The notes beneath the pieces were generated by a model. The model was not told where the DNA came from. It worked only from the letters and a program-made list of their open reading frames with translations, and searched no databases. Of a stretch of DNA of 64,000 bases, positions 26,371 to 34,241 are shown one piece after another. The stretch lies in NCBI GenBank assembly GCA_015060965.1, contig SUXN01000009.1:1-64000 (forward strand). The letters are read 5' to 3'. The stretch comes from Bacteroidales bacterium. GTDB taxonomy: Bacteria > Bacteroidota > Bacteroidia > Bacteroidales > Bacteroidaceae. Positions within the stretch are counted from its first letter, which is position 1; each line of letters starts with the position of its first letter. Both the position numbers and the translations under genes were made by a program.

Positions 26371-27039
26371 GGTTATCAAAGGTTATTAAGGGTTATTAAG
26401 GGTAATTAATGTTGCTGATTATTTGCTCTTTTGCGGAACTCAACTCTTTCTCTGGTGAGTTTCTCTCGGAATCCGCCTTGGTGCAAGAAACGTTCTCCAA
26501 CAGCCTGGAGGTATTTGTATAACAGGTAATCTGCTTGGTATATAAGAATTATTGCAAGATTGGCTGTTGTTTCAGCATTACGGGTTTTAATTAACTTCAT
26601 CCAGAATTCTGTTTCATTATGCTCACGCCCTAATTCCTGAGCGCGTTTCATCTGCTTAGAACCTTTATCCCAGCGTACGAGGTTATGCGTGCGAATATAA
26701 TCCTCGTAATCTATAAGGAGTTCCTGTAGACTGCTTTTGGCAACATTGAACAACTTGATTTCTGTTTCTGTGGATGTGGCGCCGGCTGCATATCCTTCAA
26801 CAATGTTCTGTTTACCGCTACGTGCTGCTTGTACCATCTGGTCTATGGTGCGGTCTCCCTTGCTGAAATAGTTCCTGGTAAAATGGTATGTGATGTCATA
26901 GATGGTTTCTGCTTTGCGGTAGCATAGCAGTTCACGGTAGTTGCTTCTGTTTGGAATTAGATTGGGCATATATAACGGTGTCAGACAGTTAAAGTAGAGG
27001 GACATTAATAACCTTTAATATCCCTTAATTCTCTTAATG
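26371..27039. repeat. Four-helix-bundle gene bounded by inverted decamer repeats (IVS-like element)
   Basis: The left border 26371-26411 is four tandem decamers (GGTTATCAAA, GGTTATTAAG twice, GGTAATTAAT). The right border 27003-27039, read on the opposite strand, is made of the same ATTAAGGG/TTATTAA units. The terminal 29 bases of the two arms match at 24 positions as an inverted repeat. The enclosed gene is of the 23S rRNA intervening-sequence protein type. Intervening sequences in 23S genes likewise place such a gene in the loop of a terminal stem, so this looks like a free-standing relative. Confidence 0.6.
26406..26969 (-). CDS. Four-helix-bundle protein (23S rRNA IVP / S23 family)
   Basis: The protein is 187 aa from the ATG at 26969. 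An upstream in-frame ATG at 27005 would add 12 residues but runs into the border repeat. The core DQMVQAARSGKQNIVEGYAAGATSTETEIKLFNVAKSSLQELLIDYEDYI is typical of the IVP four-helix-bundle family, and the later NAETTANLAIILIYQADYLLYKYLQAV gives the suffix helix seen in longer members. The family includes the proteins encoded in 23S intervening sequences and relatives of Avd, the accessory subunit of diversity-generating retroelements. No reverse transcriptase is nearby. The role is unknown; nucleic-acid binding is plausible from its basic surface. Confidence 0.8.
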   Translation of the reverse strand: MPNLIPNRSNYRELLCYRKAETIYDITYHFTRNYFSKGDRTIDQMVQAARSGKQNIVEGYAAGATSTETEIKLFNVAKSSLQELLIDYEDYIRTHNLVRWDKGSKQMKRAQELGREHNETEFWMKLIKTRNAETTANLAIILIYQADYLLYKYLQAVGERFLHQGGFREKLTRERVEFRKRANNQQH

Positions 27040-27042
27040 TTT

Positions 27043-29823
27043 TTATCCCAGTTTTTCTTTAAGGAACTTGCCTGTGTATGAGGCTGCGCATGCCGCAACC
27101 TCCTCCGGCGTTCCGGCAACTACGAGTCTTCCACCTTCCTCGCCACCTTCCGGTCCAAGGTCAATTACATAGTCGGCACATTTTATAACGTCCATGTTGT
27201 GCTCGATGATGACAAGCGAGTGCCCGCGGGCAAGCAGGCGCTCAAAGGACTTGAGCAACTTCTTGATATCATGGAAGTGCAGGCCTGTCGTGGGCTCGTC
27301 GAAGATGAACATGGTGGGGCGGTCGGTCTGCTGGCTCAGATAGTAGGCGAGCTTTACACGCTGGTTCTCACCGCCTGAGAGTGTCGACGATGATTGTCCC
27401 ATCTTTATATATGCGAGTCCTACATCCTGTAAAGGCTGAAGGTTCTCTGCAATGCGTTTCTGCCCATGTTCCTGGAAGAAGTTTATTGCATCGCCTATGG
27501 TCATCTCCAGTATGTCGTAGATGTTCTTCCCGTGGAACTTCACCTCAAGGACCTCGTTCTTGAAACGTTTGCCGTGGCAGGCCTCACATTCGAGCTTGAG
27601 GTCGGCCATGAACTGCATCGATACGGTTATGGTTCCCTCGCCCTTACATTCATCGCAACGGCCTCCGTCAGAGTTGAAAGAGAAATGTCCTGCCCCGAAT
27701 CCCAACTGCTTTGCCAACGGTTGTTGTGCAAAGAGATGACGTATCTCGTCATATACCTTTAGGTATGTGACGGGGTTTGAACGCGATGACTTGCCAATGG
27801 GGTTCTGGTCAATGAACTCTACACCGCAAAGCTGTCTCAGGGCACCACCAACCTCCTCGCACTGCCCGGGGGCCTCGCAGGTATTGCCGAAGTGTCGCAT
27901 GAGTGAGCGGTAAAGGATGTTGCGTACAAGGGTCGATTTGCCCGAGCCGCTCACTCCGCTGACCACGGTAAAGAGATTAAGAGGTATATTGACGTCAATG
28001 CCCTGCAGGTTGTTTTCGCGTGCTCCCTTTATTGTTATCCAGTTGTTCGATGTGCGGCGGTGCTTGGGTACTTCAATGGTCTCTTCGCCCAATAGATACT
28101 TGACCGTATAGCTGTTGCTGCCTTTTTCAAGGTCGCTCATGTTGCCACGGTAAACGATGTTGCCGCCATATGAGCCTGCCTTCGGACCTACATCTATTAT
28201 ATAGTCGGCTGCACGTATGATCTCTTCGTCGTGTTCAACTACAACAACAGTGTTGCCAAGGTCACGCAAGCGGTAAAGGACGCTTATCAGACGGTCCGTG
28301 TCACGGCTGTGGAGTCCGATGCTGGGCTCGTCAAGGATGTATAGCGAGCCTACAAGGGCACTTCCCAATGATGTCACAAGGTTTATTCTCTGGCTCTCTC
28401 CACCTGACAATGTGTTGCTCAAACGGTTGAGTGTCAGGTAACCGAGGCCGACGTCGAGCAGGCAGTCGATGCGGCTGCGGATCTCGGTGAGAATACGCTT
28501 TGCCACAGCTGCATCGTGCTCGTCAAGCGTTAGGTTGTCGAAGAACTCTTTAAGGCGTGTTATAGGCATCTCAATGAGCTCTATGATGCTCGTACCGCCA
28601 ACCTTTACATAGCTTGCCTCTTTCTTGAGGCGTGTGCCGTGGCATGTGGGGCAGATGGGCTTGCCACGGTAGCGCGCGAGCATCACCCGGTACTGTATCT
28701 TGTACTGGTTGGCCTTGACCATGTTGAAGAAGTTGTCGATGCAGATGCTCTCGCCGTACTCCTCAATCCATGGGCCTTTGTGCCATAGGTAATCCTTCTG
28801 CTCCTGGGTTAGGTTGTAGTATGGCTCAAAAATAGGGAAGTCGTCTTTGGGCGCGCGGCGGCAGAACTCATTCTTCCATTCTCCCATCTTTTCGCCGCGC
28901 CAGCAGAATACCGCACCGTCATATACACTCAACAGCTTGTTGGGTATCACAAGGTCCTCGTCAATGCCTACTATGCGGCCGAAGCCTTCGCAGTCGGGGC
29001 ATGCACCGATGGGTGAGTTGAAAGAGAACATCTGTTCCGATGGTTCCTCGAACTCAATGCCGTCGGCCTCAAAACGGATGCAGAAACTGTGTGGTACCTC
29101 CTCGTCCATGAACTGTAACAAGCAGGTGCCGTTGCCCTCGTAGAAGGCGGTCTCGGCAGAGTCGAGCAGGCGGCTGACTGTCTCATTGCTGTCGCTCACC
29201 GTCAAACGGTCTACCAGCAATGCGGGTTTCTCACCTTTTTTCGGGGTGTACTCCTCAATGCGTATTATCTCTTTATCGAGTACTATGCGTGTGAAACCCT
29301 GTTGCAGGTATATCGATAGTTGCTCCTCGAGTGTGCGTCCCTTGCGTTTTGGAATAGGGGCGAGCAACAGGAAACGTGTCCCCTCTGGGCGGCTCTTCAT
29401 GCACTCCACAAGGTCCTCGGGGTTGTCTTTCTTTACCAGCTTGCCACTTATAGGGGAGTAGGTCTTTCCTATGCGTGCATAAAGCAGTTTTAGATATTCG
29501 TAAATCTCGGTAGATGTTCCTACTGTGGAACGCGGGTTGCGGTTGTTCACCTTCTGCTCAATGGCAATGGCGGGCGGTATACCTTTGATGAAGTCGCACT
29601 CGGGCTTGTTCATCTGTCCGAGGAACTGGCGTGCGTATGACGAAAGGGACTCCACATATCTGCGCTGTCCTTCGGCATAAAGGGTGTCGAAGGCAAGTGA
29701 TGACTTACCCGAGCCCGAGAGCCCTGTGACGACAACGAGTTTGCCGCGTGGAATTTCAACGTCGACATTTTTCAGGTTGTTTACCCTTGCTCCTTTTATT
29801 ATGATATTCTTGCTTTCGCCCAT
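27043..29823 (-). CDS. uvrA: Excinuclease ABC subunit A
   Basis: The 926-aa nucleotide-excision-repair ATPase has two ABC modules. Walker A motifs are GLSGSGKS (34-41) and GVSGSGKST near 630, with signature motifs LSGGESQRI and LSGGENQRV. Zinc-binding pairs are visible as CPDC...CPTC in the first half and CDEC...CEAC in the second. The extra N-proximal CxxC pair found in the E. coli protein is reduced to a single Cys ([11 protein letters not shown]). It recognises damaged DNA with UvrB. The start ATG lies 28 bases downstream of a weak -7 box (TAAATTCG, minus strand, 29852-29859). Confidence 0.95.
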   Translation of the reverse strand: MGESKNIIIKGARVNNLKNVDVEIPRGKLVVVTGLSGSGKSSLAFDTLYAEGQRRYVESLSSYARQFLGQMNKPECDFIKGIPPAIAIEQKVNNRNPRSTVGTSTEIYEYLKLLYARIGKTYSPISGKLVKKDNPEDLVECMKSRPEGTRFLLLAPIPKRKGRTLEEQLSIYLQQGFTRIVLDKEIIRIEEYTPKKGEKPALLVDRLTVSDSNETVSRLLDSAETAFYEGNGTCLLQFMDEEVPHSFCIRFEADGIEFEEPSEQMFSFNSPIGACPDCEGFGRIVGIDEDLVIPNKLLSVYDGAVFCWRGEKMGEWKNEFCRRAPKDDFPIFEPYYNLTQEQKDYLWHKGPWIEEYGESICIDNFFNMVKANQYKIQYRVMLARYRGKPICPTCHGTRLKKEASYVKVGGTSIIELIEMPITRLKEFFDNLTLDEHDAAVAKRILTEIRSRIDCLLDVGLGYLTLNRLSNTLSGGESQRINLVTSLGSALVGSLYILDEPSIGLHSRDTDRLISVLYRLRDLGNTVVVVEHDEEIIRAADYIIDVGPKAGSYGGNIVYRGNMSDLEKGSNSYTVKYLLGEETIEVPKHRRTSNNWITIKGARENNLQGIDVNIPLNLFTVVSGVSGSGKSTLVRNILYRSLMRHFGNTCEAPGQCEEVGGALRQLCGVEFIDQNPIGKSSRSNPVTYLKVYDEIRHLFAQQPLAKQLGFGAGHFSFNSDGGRCDECKGEGTITVSMQFMADLKLECEACHGKRFKNEVLEVKFHGKNIYDILEMTIGDAINFFQEHGQKRIAENLQPLQDVGLAYIKMGQSSSTLSGGENQRVKLAYYLSQQTDRPTMFIFDEPTTGLHFHDIKKLLKSFERLLARGHSLVIIEHNMDVIKCADYVIDLGPEGGEEGGRLVVAGTPEEVAACAASYTGKFLKEKLG

Positions 29824-29965
29824 AAGAACCTACAATCTTTATTTAGTCTTGCGAATTTACATAAAATTCATCCATCTTGTATATAAAAAGGAGTCTAAAG
29901 TGGTTGTTAAATATTCTTTATTTGTGATTATTTGGTTATCTTCGCGTTTGAAAAATAAAGGTTAT

Positions 29966-31468
29966 ATGAAGTTGAGGAACATATTATTGTTTGCAGCGGT
30001 GCTTTTGTTCGCATCATGTAGTACAAAGAAGGTCGTCCAGCAGTCACAATATCCCAAACGCGAGTTCCGCGGAGCATGGATACAGGCTGTCAATGGACAG
30101 TTCTCGGGAATGGACGAGGTGCAGATGAAGAGGTACCTGACCGAGATGCTCGACAATCTTGAAAAGGTGAATGTCAATGCAATCCTCTTTCAGGTACGTG
30201 TCGAAGGTGACGCTCTATATCCATCCGATATCGAGCCCTGGAGCCGTTTCCTTACAGGTGTGCAGGGGCGTTCTCCGGGCTGGGACCCTTTGGCGTTCAT
30301 GGTCAACGAGTGCCACAAGCGCAATATGGAGTTGCATGCATGGATAAACCCTTATCGTGCCCGCACAAAGGGTACTAAATTTGTGGCTCCTGAGCATCAG
30401 AGTGTCCGTAATCCCGGTAATTTCGTTGAGTTTGAAGGACAACTCTATTTCAACCCGGCACTGCAGAGCAATCGTGACCACATATGTAGAGTGGTTACTG
30501 ATATCATAACACGTTATGATGTCGACGGTCTGCATATCGATGACTATTTCTATCCTTATCCGGTCAAGGGTAAGGAATTCAATGATGACAGGCAGTACCC
30601 CAAACAGGGCTACGGCAGCAAAGGCGAGTGGCGCAGGGAGAATGTGAATCACTTGATCTATCAGCTCCATCGTACAGTACGTGAACTAAAACCGTGGGTT
30701 AAGTTCGGTGTCTCTCCGTTCGGTATCTACCGTAACCAGGCAAGTGACCCGGCAGGTAGCAAGACAAAAGGTCTGCAGTGCTATGATGACCTGTATGCCG
30801 ATGTCCTTTTCTGGATAAACGAAGGTTGGGTAGACTACTGTATTCCACAGGTATATTGGGAAATAGGACATTCTGCTGCCGACTATGAAGAGCTTGTAGA
30901 GTGGTGGGCCAAGTATGCCTCAAAGCGTCCTCTTTATATAGGCCAGGATGTGCAGCGTACCGTCAAGGCTAAGGATGTGACAAGTGCAACCGGCAACCAG
31001 CAAGAGGCAAAGTACAGGATGCAGCGTGCTCAAAGAAACATCCAGGGTTCGTGCTTCTGGGATGCGGCCTCTGCGGCAAATAATGTCAGCGGTTACCGCG
31101 ACTATCTGGCTACGGGGCTCTACCGCTATCCGGCACTTATGCCGCAGTACGGCTTCATGGACAATGTGGCACCAAAGAAGCCCGCAGGTGCCGATGTCAT
31201 TGAGGATGCAGGCAAGAAGGTGCTTGTATGGATTCTTGACGAAAAAGCCGCAAGCAATGTAATGAATGCTCCTCACCGCTACGTGATATATCGTTTCGGT
31301 AAGGGCGAGAAACTCAACACGGCCGATCCTTCAAGGATTGTAGAGATTACTGCGCAACGGTATTATGAATTGCCGGCGGATCTTGAAGGCGAGTATACAT
31401 TTATGGTTACCGTGCTCGACCGTATGCAGAACGAGTCGGAGGGCGTGAAATGTAAGGTGAAATTATAA
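29966..31468 (+). CDS. GHL10/DUF187 glycoside-hydrolase-like lipoprotein
   Basis: The protein is 500 aa from the ATG at 29966. Longer in-frame starts lie inside the uvrA 5' end and are rejected. An SPII signal ends LFASCSTKK with the lipid Cys near 17. A GHL10 (DUF187) TIM-barrel domain covers about 35-370, with [19 protein letters not shown] and [13 protein letters not shown], the last containing the likely acidic catalytic residues. A C-terminal beta-sandwich (Fn3-like) follows. Family members hydrolyse glycans, with peptidoglycan or polysaccharide proposed. TATCTTCG near 29937-29944 is a plausible -7 box. Confidence 0.85.
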   Translation: MKLRNILLFAAVLLFASCSTKKVVQQSQYPKREFRGAWIQAVNGQFSGMDEVQMKRYLTEMLDNLEKVNVNAILFQVRVEGDALYPSDIEPWSRFLTGVQGRSPGWDPLAFMVNECHKRNMELHAWINPYRARTKGTKFVAPEHQSVRNPGNFVEFEGQLYFNPALQSNRDHICRVVTDIITRYDVDGLHIDDYFYPYPVKGKEFNDDRQYPKQGYGSKGEWRRENVNHLIYQLHRTVRELKPWVKFGVSPFGIYRNQASDPAGSKTKGLQCYDDLYADVLFWINEGWVDYCIPQVYWEIGHSAADYEELVEWWAKYASKRPLYIGQDVQRTVKAKDVTSATGNQQEAKYRMQRAQRNIQGSCFWDAASAANNVSGYRDYLATGLYRYPALMPQYGFMDNVAPKKPAGADVIEDAGKKVLVWILDEKAASNVMNAPHRYVIYRFGKGEKLNTADPSRIVEITAQRYYELPADLEGEYTFMVTVLDRMQNESEGVKCKVKL

Positions 31469-31472
31469 TGTT

Positions 31473-31910
31473 ATGAATGGCGATGTTTCTGTATATGAGT
31501 TGAAGGAGGCTACTGCAGGTCTTGTAGAGCCGATAAACCGTCTTTTAAGACAGTTGTCTTCTTCACCGCATCCGTTTACGGTGGATTCTCTTGAAGCTAT
31601 TGTGAATTCCGCCAACTCGCATCTTTTTATTGCAGAGGTCGACGGTGCGGTTTCGGGTATGCTCACACTTTGTGATTATCTTGCGCCTACAGGACGTAAA
31701 ATGTGGATTGAGGATGTTGTGGTCGATGAGGTTGCCCGTGGACGTTCGGTAGGGCGCTTGTTGGTAAATACAGCCATTGAGTATGCCAAGAACATCGGTC
31801 CGGGAACGCTCATGCTCACTTCGCGTCCTTCGCGCGAGGCTGCCAATGCTCTCTACCGTTCATGTGGCTTTGTATTTAAAGAGACCAACAATTACAAGAT
31901 GGACGTGTAA
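31473..31910 (+). CDS. GNAT-family N-acetyltransferase
   Basis: The 145-aa protein follows the glycosidase-like gene by 4 bases and is probably co-transcribed. GNAT motifs are visible: MWIEDVVVDEVARGRSVGRLLV (motif A with the acetyl-CoA loop R-G-R-S-V-G-R) near 75-97, and SREAANALYRSCGFVFKETNNY (motif B) near 119-140. It uses acetyl-CoA, and the acceptor is unknown. A 20-bp-stem terminator follows. Confidence 0.85.
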   Translation: MNGDVSVYELKEATAGLVEPINRLLRQLSSSPHPFTVDSLEAIVNSANSHLFIAEVDGAVSGMLTLCDYLAPTGRKMWIEDVVVDEVARGRSVGRLLVNTAIEYAKNIGPGTLMLTSRPSREAANALYRSCGFVFKETNNYKMDV

Positions 31911-31921
31911 ACGGTAGAATA

Positions 31922-31974
31922 AAGAAATAAAACAAGGACTCTTCATATAATGAGGAGTCCTTGTTTTATTTCTT
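31922..31974. terminator. Bidirectional terminator
   Basis: The 20-bp perfect stem 31922-31941 with 31955-31974 has a 13-base loop. Its A-rich and T-rich flanks make it work for both converging genes. The right arm overlaps the last codons of the sigma-like gene. Confidence 0.88.
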
Positions 31975-32613
31975 CTTGTTCAGTTTCTCAAGATGCTCTA
32001 TGAGGCTGAGTTGTGCCCGCTGTTTTACCATTGATATCGTTCCTTGTATGCGTTTTGTTGTCAACTGGCTGATGTCCTGTTTGCTGTCAATGAAGGTCCA
32101 CAGGTATTCTGCAACCGATAACATACGTTTACCTTCAATCACTAATAGGCGTAACACCTCCTGGTCGCGCTTGTTCAGCATGTTGAAGGCTTGCCACACC
32201 GGAGGTATCTCTTCATTGTCGTCATAATCTTCGGCAAGAGATGCCAACTGCTCCAGGAGCTCAGGGGTTGATGCCTGTATCTCATTTTCCTGGCGCTTTT
32301 TCTCTGCGGCTTCCTTCTGCAGGAAGTAGTTGGTCGCACAGCGGGCTATGTAGCTGCTCAATGAGGCCCCGTTGCGTCCTTCCCATTTCTTGAGGACGCT
32401 CCAGTTGTTGTCCGATAGGAATTCGTACAATTCGCCTGCAAGGTGACTGCTGTCATGGCATTTGTATATTCTCAATGATATGTAACGGAGTGTCGGAGCG
32501 CACATGGACTGAAAGAAAGATTCCTGGAGCCTCCTGTCAGCGTCGGGCGCAGTTATCGCTTCAATCCACTCCCGGTCACTCAGTCGGGAATATTTGTCTA
32601 TTGCCTTTAACAT
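31966..32613 (-). CDS. Divergent sigma-70-like factor
   Basis: The 215-aa protein has an arrangement like small sigma factors. A region-2-like part (about 25-110) ends in WEGRNGASLSSYIARCATNYFLQKE, resembling the ECF region 2.4 helix. A charged linker follows, then a region-4-like part (NMLNKRDQEVLRLLVIEGKRMLSVAEYL). The intervening acidic stretch and the unusual end make it an atypical member. It begins 3 bases after the stop of the lipoprotein gene, so the two are co-transcribed. It may control a cell-envelope regulon, but there is no anti-sigma gene nearby. Confidence 0.6.
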   Translation of the reverse strand: MLKAIDKYSRLSDREWIEAITAPDADRRLQESFFQSMCAPTLRYISLRIYKCHDSSHLAGELYEFLSDNNWSVLKKWEGRNGASLSSYIARCATNYFLQKEAAEKKRQENEIQASTPELLEQLASLAEDYDDNEEIPPVWQAFNMLNKRDQEVLRLLVIEGKRMLSVAEYLWTFIDSKQDISQLTTKRIQGTISMVKQRAQLSLIEHLEKLNKKK

Positions 32614-32616
32614 CGG

Positions 32617-33552
32617 TTACTTGCTGAATGTTACGCTGTAAGTATCGTAAACGTTTGAAATTCCTGAATACATCAGTTTATTGTTGACGTCACCATCAAA
32701 GTTGTAGCTGTTCCTTACCTCGGTGTTTTCTGATGTCACGTTGCCGAATTTTGTATAGCCGCCCTGAACCTCGTCGGTAAGGATATAAGGGGTGCATTTG
32801 CCAAGGTAACCCATTGAGGCAAATATCTGTGGAATGCCGCTCTGTACGAATGGCAGGACCTCACAACCAGAATAACGGTAGAACTCCTTTGTGTCAAAAG
32901 TGTATTTGTATGTGTTGTAGTCAACAGTGTTGTTCTTGTAGTTCTCTCTGAGGATGGTGACGTTTTTAAGCTGGTGGGCACTCCAGTTGTATTTGTATGT
33001 CACCTGTGTGTTCTCGTCGTTATATGTGCTGCCGGTACAGAAATCACCGTTGTATGTGAATGTACGTCTGCTGGTACTTGTCTGTGGAACTGTAGCATTA
33101 TTCTCGAAGTGGTCGATTGTCGATGAGATTACTCCTATGTACCCGTACTTGTTGAGCTCGATATTCTCCTGTACCTTTTGTGTATATCTCTCTTCGATGC
33201 CGTTGTGTGCCTTGTGAAACTCAACATCCGACTTTGTCCTTATGACGCTCTTGCCTTCGTGGTCGGTATAATAATCAATGGCGCATACTCTCTTTTCATT
33301 TTCTGTGAGTTCTCCCTTGACTTCGCGGGTGTATTCGTAGCTGATGACCCTGTCGTTCTTGTCACGCACAATGTTAGACCATTTCTCGATTATGTCCATA
33401 CTGTTGCTGCTCTTGCGGAATGTCACGTCAGCGGGGTAGAACTCACCCTTTGTCTGCTGTGCAAACGGGTCAAAGTCATCACTGTCACTACAAGATACAA
33501 AAAACAGACCGCTGAAAGCAATAAATAATGTGTATAAGATTTTTTTATTCAT
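32617..33552 (-). CDS. Hypothetical lipoprotein
   Basis: The product is 311 aa from the ATG at 33552. The ATG six codons earlier, at 33570, is less likely because MNKK gives a standard signal. The lipobox is FFVSC with the lipid Cys near 21, then SDSDDFDPF. The mature part is rich in Tyr, Thr and Asn, with alternating beta pattern (YTREVKGELTENEKR, TYKYNWS), resembling Bacteroidales beta-sheet lipoproteins of unknown function. It lies directly upstream of the sigma-like gene on the same transcript. Confidence 0.7.
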   Translation of the reverse strand: MNKKILYTLFIAFSGLFFVSCSDSDDFDPFAQQTKGEFYPADVTFRKSSNSMDIIEKWSNIVRDKNDRVISYEYTREVKGELTENEKRVCAIDYYTDHEGKSVIRTKSDVEFHKAHNGIEERYTQKVQENIELNKYGYIGVISSTIDHFENNATVPQTSTSRRTFTYNGDFCTGSTYNDENTQVTYKYNWSAHQLKNVTILRENYKNNTVDYNTYKYTFDTKEFYRYSGCEVLPFVQSGIPQIFASMGYLGKCTPYILTDEVQGGYTKFGNVTSENTEVRNSYNFDGDVNNKLMYSGISNVYDTYSVTFSK

Positions 33553-33658
33553 AAAATAAATGTTTTTCAAGTTGATATTTATCGCAAATATAAGCTAAAA
33601 CGATGTAAAAAAGAGTTAAACAGGCAATAATAATTCATTTTGTGCCCGAGTAGGCCGT

Positions 33659-34060
33659 TTATCTGTTGGTGTAGAAGTCAAAGGCTTCAAATATATCCTG
33701 TTTGCAACACTCCTTGTAGTGCGTTTTTCCATCTTTGTCAAGCAATGCTGTCTGTTTGAGTGATTCCGGTTGTATTTTTTCAAAAATAGTGTCGTACATC
33801 TTGCAGTCGAATGTGAAACTGCCGCAGTTGTCCCATATGTATCTTACGTATATGTTGAGCCTGTCGGTAGGGAACCCTTCTTTAATGGCAGACAGGAACA
33901 GCGAACAGATAAGTGCTGCACTCATCAGCTCCTCTTCGCTTCCTTGTGTATAGACAGCCTTGAATGCACTCAAAAAGGGCTCACCGAAAACTTCCGGCAA
34001 TGTGGTCCTTGCAATGTGGGCTAATGCTTCCCGTGGCTCTGTGGCATTTGTCTGCGTCAT
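33659..34060 (-). CDS. Hypothetical 133-aa protein
   Basis: The small acidic protein has no signal peptide and no recognised domain. The mostly helical sequence contains several Cys residues (ALICS, DNCGSF, FDCKMY, ECCKQD). The start ATG and the codon pattern agree with neighbouring genes, so it is probably real. It stands alone between the lipoprotein gene and the divergent outer-membrane barrel gene. Confidence 0.55.
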   Translation of the reverse strand: MTQTNATEPREALAHIARTTLPEVFGEPFLSAFKAVYTQGSEEELMSAALICSLFLSAIKEGFPTDRLNIYVRYIWDNCGSFTFDCKMYDTIFEKIQPESLKQTALLDKDGKTHYKECCKQDIFEAFDFYTNR

Positions 34061-34241
34061 ATTTTAAGGGACTGTTGTAGTGTAGATGTGGAACTTGCGG
34101 TGTCTGTGGTAAAGTTAATGAAGAATTTTTTGGATTTTGTGAACAAAAACGGTTATTTTACGGAATTATACGAAAGTTTATTAAACTTTATGACTTTTGT
34201 GCGGTCAAATTGAATGTATGGTTGAATAATATAATAAAAAT

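Noticed and set aside
26406-26969. Avd accessory protein of a diversity-generating retroelement
   Set aside because: No reverse transcriptase, template repeat or variable repeat is present nearby.
29684-29965. Extended N-terminus of the GHL10 protein
   Set aside because: The extension overlaps uvrA antisense and precedes a perfect SPII signal at 29966.
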